A DNA stretch of 64,000 nt, taken from an uncultured Lachnospiraceae bacterium. GTDB taxonomy: Bacteria; Bacillota; Clostridia; Lachnospirales; Lachnospiraceae. This document shows, in pieces, positions 53,785 through 61,921 of this stretch; the stretch's first letter is position 1, and each line of letters begins with the position of its first letter. The translations under genes and the position numbers were made by a program. The notes under the pieces were generated by a model. That model was given only the letters and a program-made list of their open reading frames with translations. It had not been told where the DNA came from and searched no databases. The stretch spans positions 62,001-126,000 of the forward strand of contig CAJTRK010000002.1 in assembly GCA_910578475.1 (NCBI GenBank). The letters run 5' to 3'.

Positions 53785-54582
53785 ATGAAGAAATTTTTAG
53801 CATTACTTTTGGCGGGGGCTATGGCAGCGTCTATGGGTGTTATGGCTTTTGCGGAAGAAGCATCCGGCGATGTCGTAGAAGGATGGGTATCTAAGGATTT
53901 GGCTACTTTGACCACATCCGATGAAGACCTTCAATATTTATATGATGGTGCATGGTTAAAAGGAGACTCCGTTGATGTCAGCTCATTAAACATTCCCGCC
54001 GACGTGTTGGATGCTTATTATGCAAAGTTTGGCGGCTCTTCCAGCAGTTCTTGCGGCTCTTCTGCTGAAGAAGAAGTCTTCGACCGCGGTTCCGAAGCAG
54101 AAGCGCTTGCAATCGAAGCAACCGGCATTCCGATGTCGACAACACTTGCTGCGGCAGACGAAAACAAATCCGTTGGCGAATATATGAACAATGCAGTCGT
54201 GGCGGCTCCGGGGCTTGACAACGCGGTTCCTGTATCACAGGGAGGCAATGTTATCATCAACGGACAGCCGAGCAATCAGACATTTTCCGTATTGAAAGTG
54301 CTTTCCGGCCATACGGAATCTGCAAAGGCACAGGCGGCATCCGTCGGCGGTAAAGTATTAAACGTTGCAAGAATCGATGCGTCCGTATATTTTGATACGG
54401 CAACCGTAAACTTCTATATGCCGGGCGTGAAGACCGGACAGAATATTCAGGTGTATCAGTATGACTATACGAGCGGACAGTGGACAGGCGTTGCTGTTGC
54501 AGAAGTCAGGGAAGACCATGTCGTTGTTGATATGACGTCTCTCGGTGTACTGGCATTTGTCGAAATTCCGGCAGCTGAATAA
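53785..54582 (+). CDS. Secreted protein of unknown function
   Basis: 265 residues with a clear signal peptide (MKKFLALLLAGAMAASMG, cleavage near AFA-EEA, about residue 23). The mature part has no recognised domain: an N-terminal helical segment, a Ser-rich hinge SSSSSCGSS with the only cysteine (about residue 92), an acidic stretch, then an all-beta-like C-terminal half (VLKVLSGHTESAKAQAASVGGKVLNVARIDASVYFDTATVNFYMPG). AGGAGG lies nine bases upstream, and an own promoter and terminator make it a strongly expressed single gene. Possibly an extracellular or spore/cell-wall associated protein; unassigned. Confidence 0.75.
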   Translation: MKKFLALLLAGAMAASMGVMAFAEEASGDVVEGWVSKDLATLTTSDEDLQYLYDGAWLKGDSVDVSSLNIPADVLDAYYAKFGGSSSSSCGSSAEEEVFDRGSEAEALAIEATGIPMSTTLAAADENKSVGEYMNNAVVAAPGLDNAVPVSQGGNVIINGQPSNQTFSVLKVLSGHTESAKAQAASVGGKVLNVARIDASVYFDTATVNFYMPGVKTGQNIQVYQYDYTSGQWTGVAVAEVREDHVVVDMTSLGVLAFVEIPAAE

Positions 54583-54608
54583 GAAATTGATGGATTGTAA
54601 AAAAGATT

Positions 54609-54649
54609 AAGGATGTTGTGTCTGTGGATGGCGCAGCATCCTTATTTTT
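54609..54649 (+). terminator. Terminator after secreted-protein gene
   Basis: AAGGATG (54609-54615) / CATCCTT (54637-54643), extended with G-U pairs, followed by ATTTTT. Confidence 0.85.
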
Positions 54650-54805
54650 CGGGAATTAAATTTATTACAATACGCGTATCCTCGAATTGGCCAAATAAAT
54701 TTTTTAGCCAATATGCTAAAAAAGTATACAAAAAATTATAAAAATATAGTATTATGTATAATAGGAACTTGGTTCAAAATACTTTTTGATAGGGGAATGA
54801 AAAAT

Positions 54806-56032
54806 ATGCTTGCTACATTAATACCATTATTTGATGAAACAATGACTGTAAAAGCTTACTCTTTGTTTGCTCAAAAGGAGAACCGTCTGTTGAATCCAAG
54901 CTATCTTGGAGCCGGAATTACCGCGGGAATTCATGTTGCCGGATTTGATTTGATTGAGAGCATGGGCATCGAGACATTATCTGCGGACAAGGAAATTTTC
55001 GTGGAAGTCAACAATATTTCTATTTTTTCAAACATCGACGAACAGTGTCAGGCGCCGCATGAAAGACTTGTTTTACTGGTGGATAATACAATTACACCGG
55101 AAGAAATGTACATCAGGCGCTTCCGGGAATTAAAAGAAATGGGCTTTTATCTCGCAATCAGAAAGCTGCCGATTGAAAAATTTGAAGCATACCAGGAAGT
55201 GCTTCGGCTGATGGATTATATTCTGCTTGATTATAAGAAACTGAATATCGCTAACGCAAAACTCTTTTTCAACAAATATTATCCGAGTATGAAAATGTGT
55301 GCGGTCAATGTTGATTCGCAGGAAGATTATGACAATCTGAGAAAGATGGGCGGATTCGACCTTTATGAAGGGAAGTTTTTCCGGCTTCCTGTCACCGTCA
55401 ATAAACAGACGGAAGTAGCGCCGTTAAAAGTCAATTACATTGAGCTGTTAAATATTGTAAACGATGCGGATTTTGATTTGTCAGAAGCCGCTGATGTCAT
55501 CGGAAAAGATACCGCGCTTGTTATTTCCCTGCTGAAAATGGTAAACCGGATGACTGTTAATTCAGAAATTACTTCTATCAGACATGCTGCGGCAATGCTT
55601 GGTCAGAAAGAATTGAAACAGTGGATTAATACCGCGGTCACCAATGAATTGTGTGCGGACAGACCGAGTGAAATTACGAGACTTTCTCTTCTTCGCGCCA
55701 AATTTGCAGAAAATCTTGCTCCCGTGTTTGAAATGGCAATGCACTCCTCGGAACTGTTCCTGATGGGATTGTTTTCCGTATTGGATTTGATTTTGGATAA
55801 AACGATGGCAGAAGCGCTGACCATGGTCAAAGTTTCCAGAAGCATTGAGGAGGCATTAATCGACCATAAAGGAGAGCTTGCACCGGTACTGGACTTTATT
55901 CTTCAATATGAGAGCGCTTCCTGGCAGGAAGTGTCCCGGCAGATGGTTTTGAAAAATATAGATATGGACCCGGTTTATGACGCTTATATCAAATCATTAC
56001 AATGGTATCGGGATTTGGTAGGAGCAGAATAA
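54806..56032 (+). CDS. EAL/HDOD-domain signalling protein (YuxH-like)
   Basis: 408 residues. N-terminal half is a degenerate EAL-like domain (ESMGIETLSADKEIFVEVNNISIFSN, TITPEEMYIRRFRELKEMGFYLAIRKLP, MDYILLDYKKLN), without the catalytic EAL/DDFGxG residues. The C-terminal half is an HDOD domain (VAPLKVNYIELLNIVNDADFDLSEAADVIGKDTALVISLLKMVN). Proteins with this pair (YuxH type) are c-di-GMP- or nucleotide-signalling adaptors rather than active phosphodiesterases. Start ATG 54806 with GGGG ten bases upstream is preferred over 54797, which is one base from it. Confidence 0.82.
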   Translation: MLATLIPLFDETMTVKAYSLFAQKENRLLNPSYLGAGITAGIHVAGFDLIESMGIETLSADKEIFVEVNNISIFSNIDEQCQAPHERLVLLVDNTITPEEMYIRRFRELKEMGFYLAIRKLPIEKFEAYQEVLRLMDYILLDYKKLNIANAKLFFNKYYPSMKMCAVNVDSQEDYDNLRKMGGFDLYEGKFFRLPVTVNKQTEVAPLKVNYIELLNIVNDADFDLSEAADVIGKDTALVISLLKMVNRMTVNSEITSIRHAAAMLGQKELKQWINTAVTNELCADRPSEITRLSLLRAKFAENLAPVFEMAMHSSELFLMGLFSVLDLILDKTMAEALTMVKVSRSIEEALIDHKGELAPVLDFILQYESASWQEVSRQMVLKNIDMDPVYDAYIKSLQWYRDLVGAE

Positions 56033-56065
56033 TTGCAGGACAGCAGAAATACAGAATAACATAGT

Positions 56066-56105
56066 AAAAGACTGCATTTTATCATATGATAGGATGCAGT
56101 CTTTT
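56066..56105 (+). terminator. Terminator after HDOD gene
   Basis: AAAAGACTGCAT (56066-56077) / ATGCAGTCTTTT (56094-56105), inner TATC/GATA stem. Confidence 0.93.
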
Positions 56106-56139
56106 GGTGTATAAGAAAATGTCCTGTGCGTTAATTTAA

Positions 56140-56204
56140 AAAAATGCAAAGTAAGCTTGACAAAGTTTACAAAGCGTACTATACTAAAAATGCAAAGCGG
56201 GCTT
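56140..56204 (+). repeat. Direct operator repeats flanking the XRE promoter
   Basis: AAAAATGCAAAGTAAGCTT (56140-56158) and AAAAATGCAAAGCGGGCTT (56186-56204) differ at three positions. They flank the -35 and the transcription start and are likely binding sites of the encoded XRE regulator. Confidence 0.7.
56157..56185 (+). promoter_or_regulatory. Strong sigma-A promoter of XRE regulator
   Basis: Consensus TTGACA (56157-56162), 17-bp spacer, TATACT (56180-56185); its -35 overlaps the end of operator repeat 1. Confidence 0.88.
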
Positions 56205-56225
56205 AGCAAAAAGTTGAGAGGAACT

Positions 56226-56432
56226 ATGAAAACAAAGATTAAAGAATTACGAAAAGAAAAGAAAATGTCTCAGGAGGAACTGGCAAACGCTGTCGGCGCT
56301 ACAAGACAGACAATTACTTCAATTGAAGTGGAAAAGTATACGGCGTCTTTGGTTCTGGCATATAAAATAGCGCACTTTTTTGGACTGTCAATTGAAGAGG
56401 TATTTGATTTTTCTGAGGTGGAGGAGATTTGA
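56226..56432 (+). CDS. XRE-family HTH transcriptional regulator
   Basis: 68 residues, single helix-turn-helix: KIKELRKEKKMSQEELANAVGATRQTITSIEVEKYTASLVLAYKIAHFFGLSIEEVFDFSE. The compact Cro/C1 type with a conserved 'RQTI' recognition helix. GAGAGGA before the ATG at 56226. Promoter and flanking direct repeats suggest negative autoregulation. The next gene, three bases after the stop, encodes a small membrane protein, a two-gene organisation typical of regulators controlling a membrane partner. Confidence 0.9.
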   Translation: MKTKIKELRKEKKMSQEELANAVGATRQTITSIEVEKYTASLVLAYKIAHFFGLSIEEVFDFSEVEEI

Positions 56433-56434
56433 GT

Positions 56435-56887
56435 ATGGATAAGATGAAACAGGAAGTAAAAGACAAAATGAAATACTGGGAAAGATTATGCGCTTTATTT
56501 GCGATTCTGATGTCAACAAATATTTGGAACTATGCAAGAACGATGAACGGCGGAGATGCTTTCGCAGACTTTTTCAAGGGATTTCAGCTTGGCATTGCAA
56601 TGGCATTTATTGTATGTGGTCTGTATCAAGTTATGCGATTCCGAAAAATTTTACAGGATGAAGAAGCGGTAAGGCGTTTCTATATCAAAGAACACGATGA
56701 GAGAAATATGGCGATTTGGATTAAATCGGGAGGAACGGTATTATATACCTGTGGCGTTCTGATTATCGGAGCCGCAGTTGTTGCCGGATATTTTAATCCC
56801 ATCGTATTTATCACAATGACTGCATGCGGCCTTTTTCTGTTGCTTGTAAAGCAGGGACTGTGCGTTTATTACTGCAAAACAATGTAA
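56435..56887 (+). CDS. Small membrane protein paired with XRE regulator
   Basis: 150 residues, four hydrophobic helices (about residues 17-35, 45-65, 100-115 and 118-140) and a short charged loop RKILQDEEAVRRFYIKEHDERNMAIWIKS between pairs. The HDERN motif is also found in DUF2178/DUF3796-type membrane proteins paired with XRE regulators. Start ATG 56435 with GGAGG about ten bases upstream; a TTG at 56429 is the alternative. Function unknown; probably controlled by the upstream regulator. Confidence 0.72.
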   Translation: MDKMKQEVKDKMKYWERLCALFAILMSTNIWNYARTMNGGDAFADFFKGFQLGIAMAFIVCGLYQVMRFRKILQDEEAVRRFYIKEHDERNMAIWIKSGGTVLYTCGVLIIGAAVVAGYFNPIVFITMTACGLFLLLVKQGLCVYYCKTM

Positions 56888-56917
56888 AATGTAAGGATAG
56901 CTTTTATTTCAATACTC

Positions 56918-56926
56918 TGGTATAAT
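56918..56926 (+). promoter_or_regulatory. Extended -10 promoter of next gene
   Basis: TGG-TATAAT at 56918-56926, 47 bp before the start; -35 weak. Confidence 0.55.
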
Positions 56927-56973
56927 GTGTTTGCAGATATTTGTGATTACAGGAAAGGCGTGGGCATTTAAGT

Positions 56974-57663
56974 ATGGTCAATCGGGTCGATGGCAATCGA
57001 TATTATGAATATACGAAAACACAGAATCTCAGTGTACAGGACACCGGCGAAAAATTCAGTCTCGATTATAAACAGGAAGAGCTGGCGGGGGAGAAATCCC
57101 GAAAAGAAAAAGGAGCATCCGAACAGGAGAAGAAAAAGGCTGCGGAACAATCCGGCGTTAAAGTAGAAATTTCCGGGTATGGAAAATATGCGGAAACGAA
57201 TCCCAAACCGGCTTTATCTGCAAAAAGCACGGAACATACAGGCCAGGAACAGACAATATTCTCCATGATTCAGGATATTTTCAGAACCGCGGTCGCTGCG
57301 TTCAAAGATTTTTTTGATAAAATCTGGAATGACCCGGAGACGGAAGAAACGCTGTCGGAAACGGAATCGTTTCATTCGGAAGCAGGCGGTGATGAATCAA
57401 CGATACAGGTACAGGACACGGAGCCGGAAACGGCAGAATCTTTTTACCAGAAAGAAGACCGTTTGAATCAGGAAATTCAGCCATACCTCCGAAAGGGGGA
57501 TTTGAATCAGGTTATCAACCTTTTGACAGATAACGGAAAAAAGACGGCCGCCAGAAATTCGACTCTTTTGACCTATTATGACCGGAACGGAAAAATGGTA
57601 GAGCCGAGCGCGTCGGACAGCCAGAGAATTTTGTACGGCGACAGAAATACCCGAAAATTATAA
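56974..57663 (+). CDS. Unknown soluble protein with disordered acidic linker
   Basis: 229 residues. N-terminal NRYYEYTKTQNLSVQDTGEKFSLDY, a Lys/Glu-rich charged region (residues 33-62), an amphipathic helix (SMIQDIFRTAVAAFKDFFDKIW, about 97-118), an acidic linker, and a C-terminal helical domain YLRKGDLNQVINLLTDNGKKTAARNSTLLTYYDRNGKMVEPSASD with a reproducible tail. The pattern recalls uncharacterised Lachnospiraceae proteins with a C-terminal 'KGD....LLTDNGKK..A.NS.LLTYYD' module. No membrane helix or signal. Stands opposite a convergent GGDEF gene 12 bp away. Function unknown. Confidence 0.6.
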   Translation: MVNRVDGNRYYEYTKTQNLSVQDTGEKFSLDYKQEELAGEKSRKEKGASEQEKKKAAEQSGVKVEISGYGKYAETNPKPALSAKSTEHTGQEQTIFSMIQDIFRTAVAAFKDFFDKIWNDPETEETLSETESFHSEAGGDESTIQVQDTEPETAESFYQKEDRLNQEIQPYLRKGDLNQVINLLTDNGKKTAARNSTLLTYYDRNGKMVEPSASDSQRILYGDRNTRKL

Positions 57664-57675
57664 TATTCTAAAATA

Positions 57676-58785
57676 TTATTGCGCGTCGTAAGGGGAAACA
57701 ACTCTGTTCTTGCCGTTTTTCTTCCCATAATATAGTCGTTTGTCTGCATGTGTAATGGTTTCTTCCACGCTGTTTCCGGGCCTGTGTGCGGCAACGCCGA
57801 GCGTCAGAGAACAGTGGATGGCCGTATCATGCAGACAGAAAGAATGCTTTTCCACCTCAACGCGGATATTTTCCGCGATTTTGCATGTATAATCTAACGA
57901 CACTTTTGTCATAATCAGAATTTCTTCCCCGCCCCAACGGCATACATTTCCGTGATTGCTTACCTGGGTCTGTATAATCTGAGAAATTTCTTTCAAAACA
58001 ACGTCCCCGAAATCATGCCCGTAAGTATCGTTAACTTTCTTGAAATTATCGATATCACACATAATCAGACAGAAATTTTCTTCGGCCTTGATGACGGCAT
58101 CAAAAAAGTCCTGCATGCTCCGGCGGTTGTACAGTCCTGTCAGCGGGTCGATGCTGGCCATGTTGTCGAGCATAACATTTTGACGGCGCAGCAGATTGGT
58201 TGCCGTCTGCATATCCATGATAAAAATGAGCGTAACCATAAACAGAAAACTGAAGTTACAGATGGAATTAAAAATATAAATAAACAGTTCCACTGCAGAC
58301 GATACATTCAACGGATAAAGCGCTCCTGTGAACATCGATATCATACGACAGCCAACAAAAGAAAAAAAGGCCGCAAAACCAAGAAGCGTCGGCACAAGAT
58401 ATTTCTTTTTGGTATCATCGATTAAGGTCACGCACATATAATAACCAAACGGAATCAGGCCGATGGTGTACTGGGCAAATCCGAAACGCCATCCGATGCA
58501 GATTGCCGTGATAAAAGAGTGAATAATAATTTCCACATAGGTAATGTAAAAAGTCTTGATTAGCTCTTTTCCATGTCCATATTTGATAATGTTGATACAT
58601 CGCATATATGTAATAACGCTTCCGATGTTGAATAAAATAAGCGGATAAACACGAAGATAACTGAAAAGCCCCACGAGAAAAATATGTACGGCCGTTATCG
58701 TATAAGTAATCACTTTATATTTGAATTTTTTATCTTGAAGGCTGCGTTCCAGCAGATGTTTAAAGGCGCTGAGTTTTGTTATCAT
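57676..58785 (-). CDS. Membrane-bound GGDEF diguanylate cyclase
   Basis: 369 residues. Six hydrophobic helices in residues 20-200 form a membrane sensor of unknown type, then a GGDEF domain: SIDPLTGLYNRR, DIDNFKKVNDTYGHDFGD, and the A-site RWGGEEIL, i.e. GGEEI where GGDEF or GGEEF is usual. Mg2+- and nucleotide-binding residues are kept, so cyclase activity is possible. No RxxD inhibitory site precedes the motif. TTG at 58791 would add two residues; ATG 58785 is taken. Divergent from the PD-(D/E)XK-like gene; the HDOD protein three kilobases away may be part of the same signalling repertoire. Confidence 0.88.
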   Translation of the reverse strand: MITKLSAFKHLLERSLQDKKFKYKVITYTITAVHIFLVGLFSYLRVYPLILFNIGSVITYMRCINIIKYGHGKELIKTFYITYVEIIIHSFITAICIGWRFGFAQYTIGLIPFGYYMCVTLIDDTKKKYLVPTLLGFAAFFSFVGCRMISMFTGALYPLNVSSAVELFIYIFNSICNFSFLFMVTLIFIMDMQTATNLLRRQNVMLDNMASIDPLTGLYNRRSMQDFFDAVIKAEENFCLIMCDIDNFKKVNDTYGHDFGDVVLKEISQIIQTQVSNHGNVCRWGGEEILIMTKVSLDYTCKIAENIRVEVEKHSFCLHDTAIHCSLTLGVAAHRPGNSVEETITHADKRLYYGKKNGKNRVVSPYDAQ

Positions 58786-58859
58786 ATTCAATCAATTCCA
58801 ATCTTTAAGTATAGGATATTTGCAAAATACGATAAATCTTCAAAAGAATATATAAAATA

Positions 58860-58888
58860 AGTATATAGCAAAATACCCCCAAAGTAAA
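58860..58888 (-). promoter_or_regulatory. Promoter of GGDEF gene
   Basis: On the minus strand: TTTACT (58888-58883), 17-bp spacer, TATACT (58865-58860); leader about 68 bases. Confidence 0.65.
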
Positions 58889-58905
58889 TTATAAAATCGG
58901 GATTA

Positions 58906-58926
58906 TTGGGGAATTGTTGGGGAATT
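58906..58926 (+). repeat. Tandem TTGGGGAATT repeats between divergent promoters
   Basis: TTGGGGAATT occurs at 58906-58915 and 58917-58926 (11-bp period, about one helical turn), placed between the two divergent promoters. Could be a regulator's tandem half-sites. Confidence 0.5.
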
Positions 58927-58965
58927 TCCATGAAAACGGCATGATATGTGACGTCTGCATACCGC

Positions 58966-58994
58966 TTGTTTTTCGTGATGCCGTACTCTATAAT
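58966..58994 (+). promoter_or_regulatory. Promoter of nuclease-like/winged-helix gene
   Basis: TTGTTT (58966-58971), 17-bp spacer, consensus TATAAT (58989-58994), 33 bp before the start. Confidence 0.65.
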
Positions 58995-59026
58995 GATAGA
59001 GGACGCAGACAGGTGGAGGATAAACG

Positions 59027-59767
59027 GTGAATCAGGAAGCATTCGAACAGGCCAAAATGAAAGTGTTGTTAAAACAGCATGAGCAGCATGGATTCGGAAC
59101 ATTACAGGAAAAAACAGTGCACGCGGTCATGAAACTTTACTACGAACCGGACATTGATTATCATGAAGTTCCCATAGAAGGTTATATCGCGGATATTTAT
59201 ACAGGAAACCATATTATCGAGATTCAAAACGGGAATTTTAACCGGCTCCGGAATAAACTGGACGCTTTTCTGCCTTTGTATCCGGTTACGGTCGTCCTGC
59301 CGATTCCTCATTTTCGATGGATTATTTATATGGACGAAGAAAGCGGAGAACTTTCCGCCAGACGAAAGGCCCCGGTTACAGGGAGTATTTACAGCGCATT
59401 TCCGGAACTGTATAAAATTAAGAATTATCTGACGCACCCAAACCTGTCGTTTGCTTTTCCGTTAATTGACATGGATGAATACCGTCTGCTGCAAAGCAGA
59501 GGCCGTGGAAAACGGAGAAAAGGAAGCCGGTATGACAGAATGCCGTTATCTTTGTATGACGAAATTCTGTTGGAACGGCCGGAAGACTTTATACAGGTCA
59601 TTCCCTATGAACTGGAGGAACCTTTTACCGTAAAAGAATTTGCGAAAGCCGCTCATATAAAGCGGGAACTCGCACAGGTGACGCTTCATATTCTGTATTC
59701 CATGAAACTTGTAAACCGCCCCGGCAAGCGAGGGCGGGAATATCTGTATGAAGTGGTGGCAGAATAA
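59027..59767 (+). CDS. PD-(D/E)XK-like protein with C-terminal winged helix (DUF8091-like)
   Basis: 246 residues, GTG start with GGAGG seven bases upstream. N-terminal segment contains EGYIADIYTGNHIIEIQNG, with Asp56, Glu65 and Gln67 as in PD-(D/E)XK enzymes of the E-x-Q type, followed by FNRLRNKLDAFLPLYPVTVVLPIP and a Trp-Ile strand. A linker with GRGKRRKGSRYDRMP is very basic. The C-terminal 60 residues (EPFTVKEFAKAAHIKRELAQVTLHILYSMKLVNRPGKRGREYLYEVV) form a winged helix. It resembles unnamed proteins of Clostridia grouped as DUF8091; nuclease activity is not shown. Gyrase-like genes follow. Confidence 0.65.
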   Translation: MNQEAFEQAKMKVLLKQHEQHGFGTLQEKTVHAVMKLYYEPDIDYHEVPIEGYIADIYTGNHIIEIQNGNFNRLRNKLDAFLPLYPVTVVLPIPHFRWIIYMDEESGELSARRKAPVTGSIYSAFPELYKIKNYLTHPNLSFAFPLIDMDEYRLLQSRGRGKRRKGSRYDRMPLSLYDEILLERPEDFIQVIPYELEEPFTVKEFAKAAHIKRELAQVTLHILYSMKLVNRPGKRGREYLYEVVAE

Positions 59768-59822
59768 TTGCGGCTTGAGGCAGACAGGCTATCATTTAAA
59801 GTAAATTCTCCAAGTCTTGTAC

Positions 59823-59852
59823 TTTACAGAGATTGGAAATTCATGATAAAAT
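59823..59852 (+). promoter_or_regulatory. Promoter of topoisomerase operon
   Basis: TTTACA (59823-59828), 18-bp spacer, extended TGA-TAAAAT (59844-59852). An inverted repeat TGTCTG/CAGACA (59876-59893) follows in the leader. Confidence 0.6.
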
Positions 59853-59930
59853 ATTCGGGAATGTTGTTTGGTTTTTGTCTGCAATTACAGACAGAAATTT
59901 TCAGACTGAGTAAAGGCACAGGTACTATCA

Positions 59931-61853
59931 ATGGCGAAAGAAAATAACTACGGAGCCTCCAACATTATCGTTCTGGAAGGGTTGGAAGCGGTCAGGGTCA
60001 GACCGGGAATGTATATCGGAAGCGTTTCGACGAAAGGTCTGAATCATTTAATTTATGAAATCGTAGATAATGCGGTAGACGAGCATTTGGCCGGCTATTG
60101 CAATACAATTTATGTGACGCTTAACGCGGACGGTTCCGCCACCGTAGAAGACGACGGCCGAGGAATTCCCGTCGGCATGCACGAGAAAGGCATCAGCGCG
60201 GAGCGCCTTGTTTTCACGACGCTTCATGCGGGCGGCAAATTCGATAACGAAGCCTATAAAACGAGCGGAGGTCTCCACGGTGTTGGTTCTTCGGTCGTCA
60301 ATGCGCTTTCCACCTGGCTCCATGTACAGGTCAAAACGGAAGGTTTTATTTATGAAGATAAATATGAACGCGGCATTCCTGCGCTGGAATTAAAGAACGG
60401 CCTTCTGCCCGTAATCGGCAAGACAAAAGAAACCGGAACGAAAATCAGTTTTCTGCCGGATGATACGATTTTTGACAAAACATGGTTTAAAGAAGAGGAT
60501 GTAAAGAGCCGCCTTCATGAGACGGCTTATCTGAATCCGAATCTGACCATTATTTTTGAAGATAAGAGAAAAGAAGAAACGGAACATATCGAATTTCATG
60601 AACCGGAAGGGATTATCGGTTTTATCAAAGATATGAACAAATCCAGAGAAGCGATTCATGATGTCATTTATTTTCAGGGAGAAGCAGAAGGCATCAATGT
60701 CGAGGTCGCTTTCCAGTATGTGAATGAGTTTCATGAAAACGTGCTTGGCTTCTGTAACAACATCTATAATGCTGAAGGCGGAACACATCTGACCGGATTT
60801 AAGACCATGTTTACCAACGTGATAAATACATACGCACGGGGATTGAATATTCTGAAAGAAAAGGATGTCAATTTTACGGGAGCCGACGTCCGGAACGGTA
60901 TGACGGCAGTTGTTTCCATCAAACATCCGGACCCGCGGTTCGAAGGACAGACGAAAACGAAACTGGACAATCAGGATGCGGCCAAAATTGTCAGCAAAGT
61001 GACAGGAGATGAAATCGTCCGGTATTTTGACAGAAATCTGGAAACATTGAAGAGCATCATCGGCTGCGCGGAAAAAGCGGCGAAAATACGAAAAGCGGAA
61101 GAGAAGGCCAGGACCAATATGCTGACAAAGCAGAAATTTTCCTTCGATTCCAACGGAAAACTGGCCAACTGCGAGTCCAAAGACCCGGCAAAATGCGAAA
61201 TTTTCATTGTCGAGGGAGATTCCGCCGGCGGCAGCGCCAAAACTGCGAGAAACCGGATGTTTCAGGCAATTCTGCCGATTCGCGGTAAAATTTTAAATGT
61301 GGAAAAAGCGAGCATCGACAAGATTCTGGCCAATGCGGAAATTAAAACCATGATTAACGCTTTCGGCTGTGGATTTTCGGAAGGCTACGGAAATGATTTT
61401 GATATTTCCAAACTTCGATACGATAAAATCATTATTATGGCCGATGCCGACGTAGACGGCGCACATATCTCCAATTTGCTCCTCACCCTGTTCTATCGTT
61501 TTATGCCGGAGCTCATTTTTGAGGGACATGTTTATATCGCGATGCCGCCGCTCTATAAGGCGATGCCGTCAAAGGGAAAAGAAGAATATCTGTACGACGA
61601 CAAAGCGCTGGAAAAATACCGGAAAAGACATAAAGGGCCCTTTACCTTACAGCGTTACAAAGGTCTGGGCGAAATGGATGCGGAACAGTTGTGGGAAACG
61701 ACACTGGACCCGGAATCAAGAATGTTGAAGCTTGTGGAAATCGAAGACGCCCGTATGGCGTCGGAGGTCACGGAAATGCTGATGGGAACGGAAGTTCCTC
61801 CACGAAAGGAATTTATTTACCGGCATGCAAGAGAAGCGGAACTGGATGTATAA
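59931..61853 (+). CDS. Type IIA topoisomerase subunit B (GyrB/ParE-type)
   Basis: 640 residues. GHKL ATPase domain: GLEAVRVRPGMYIGS, EIVDNAVDE, DDGRGIPVGMH, GGLHGVGSSVVNALS; TOPRIM: EGDSAGGSAKTARNR (about residue 428), ADADVDGAHI. Length and order fit GyrB or ParE. The segment 'AKTARNRMFQAILP' differs from the 'AKQGR' common to canonical GyrB, and this pair is not next to recF/dnaA genes, so it may be the second (topoisomerase IV-like) set common in Lachnospiraceae; sequence alone does not fully decide. Subunit A is encoded 68 bp downstream. Confidence 0.88.
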   Translation: MAKENNYGASNIIVLEGLEAVRVRPGMYIGSVSTKGLNHLIYEIVDNAVDEHLAGYCNTIYVTLNADGSATVEDDGRGIPVGMHEKGISAERLVFTTLHAGGKFDNEAYKTSGGLHGVGSSVVNALSTWLHVQVKTEGFIYEDKYERGIPALELKNGLLPVIGKTKETGTKISFLPDDTIFDKTWFKEEDVKSRLHETAYLNPNLTIIFEDKRKEETEHIEFHEPEGIIGFIKDMNKSREAIHDVIYFQGEAEGINVEVAFQYVNEFHENVLGFCNNIYNAEGGTHLTGFKTMFTNVINTYARGLNILKEKDVNFTGADVRNGMTAVVSIKHPDPRFEGQTKTKLDNQDAAKIVSKVTGDEIVRYFDRNLETLKSIIGCAEKAAKIRKAEEKARTNMLTKQKFSFDSNGKLANCESKDPAKCEIFIVEGDSAGGSAKTARNRMFQAILPIRGKILNVEKASIDKILANAEIKTMINAFGCGFSEGYGNDFDISKLRYDKIIIMADADVDGAHISNLLLTLFYRFMPELIFEGHVYIAMPPLYKAMPSKGKEEYLYDDKALEKYRKRHKGPFTLQRYKGLGEMDAEQLWETTLDPESRMLKLVEIEDARMASEVTEMLMGTEVPPRKEFIYRHAREAELDV

Positions 61854-61921
61854 GCATGGTTTAGTCCGGCCGCCAGTCGGAAAAGCAGAGATGCGCTCGA
61901 AGCGCACAAAGGGGTATACGA

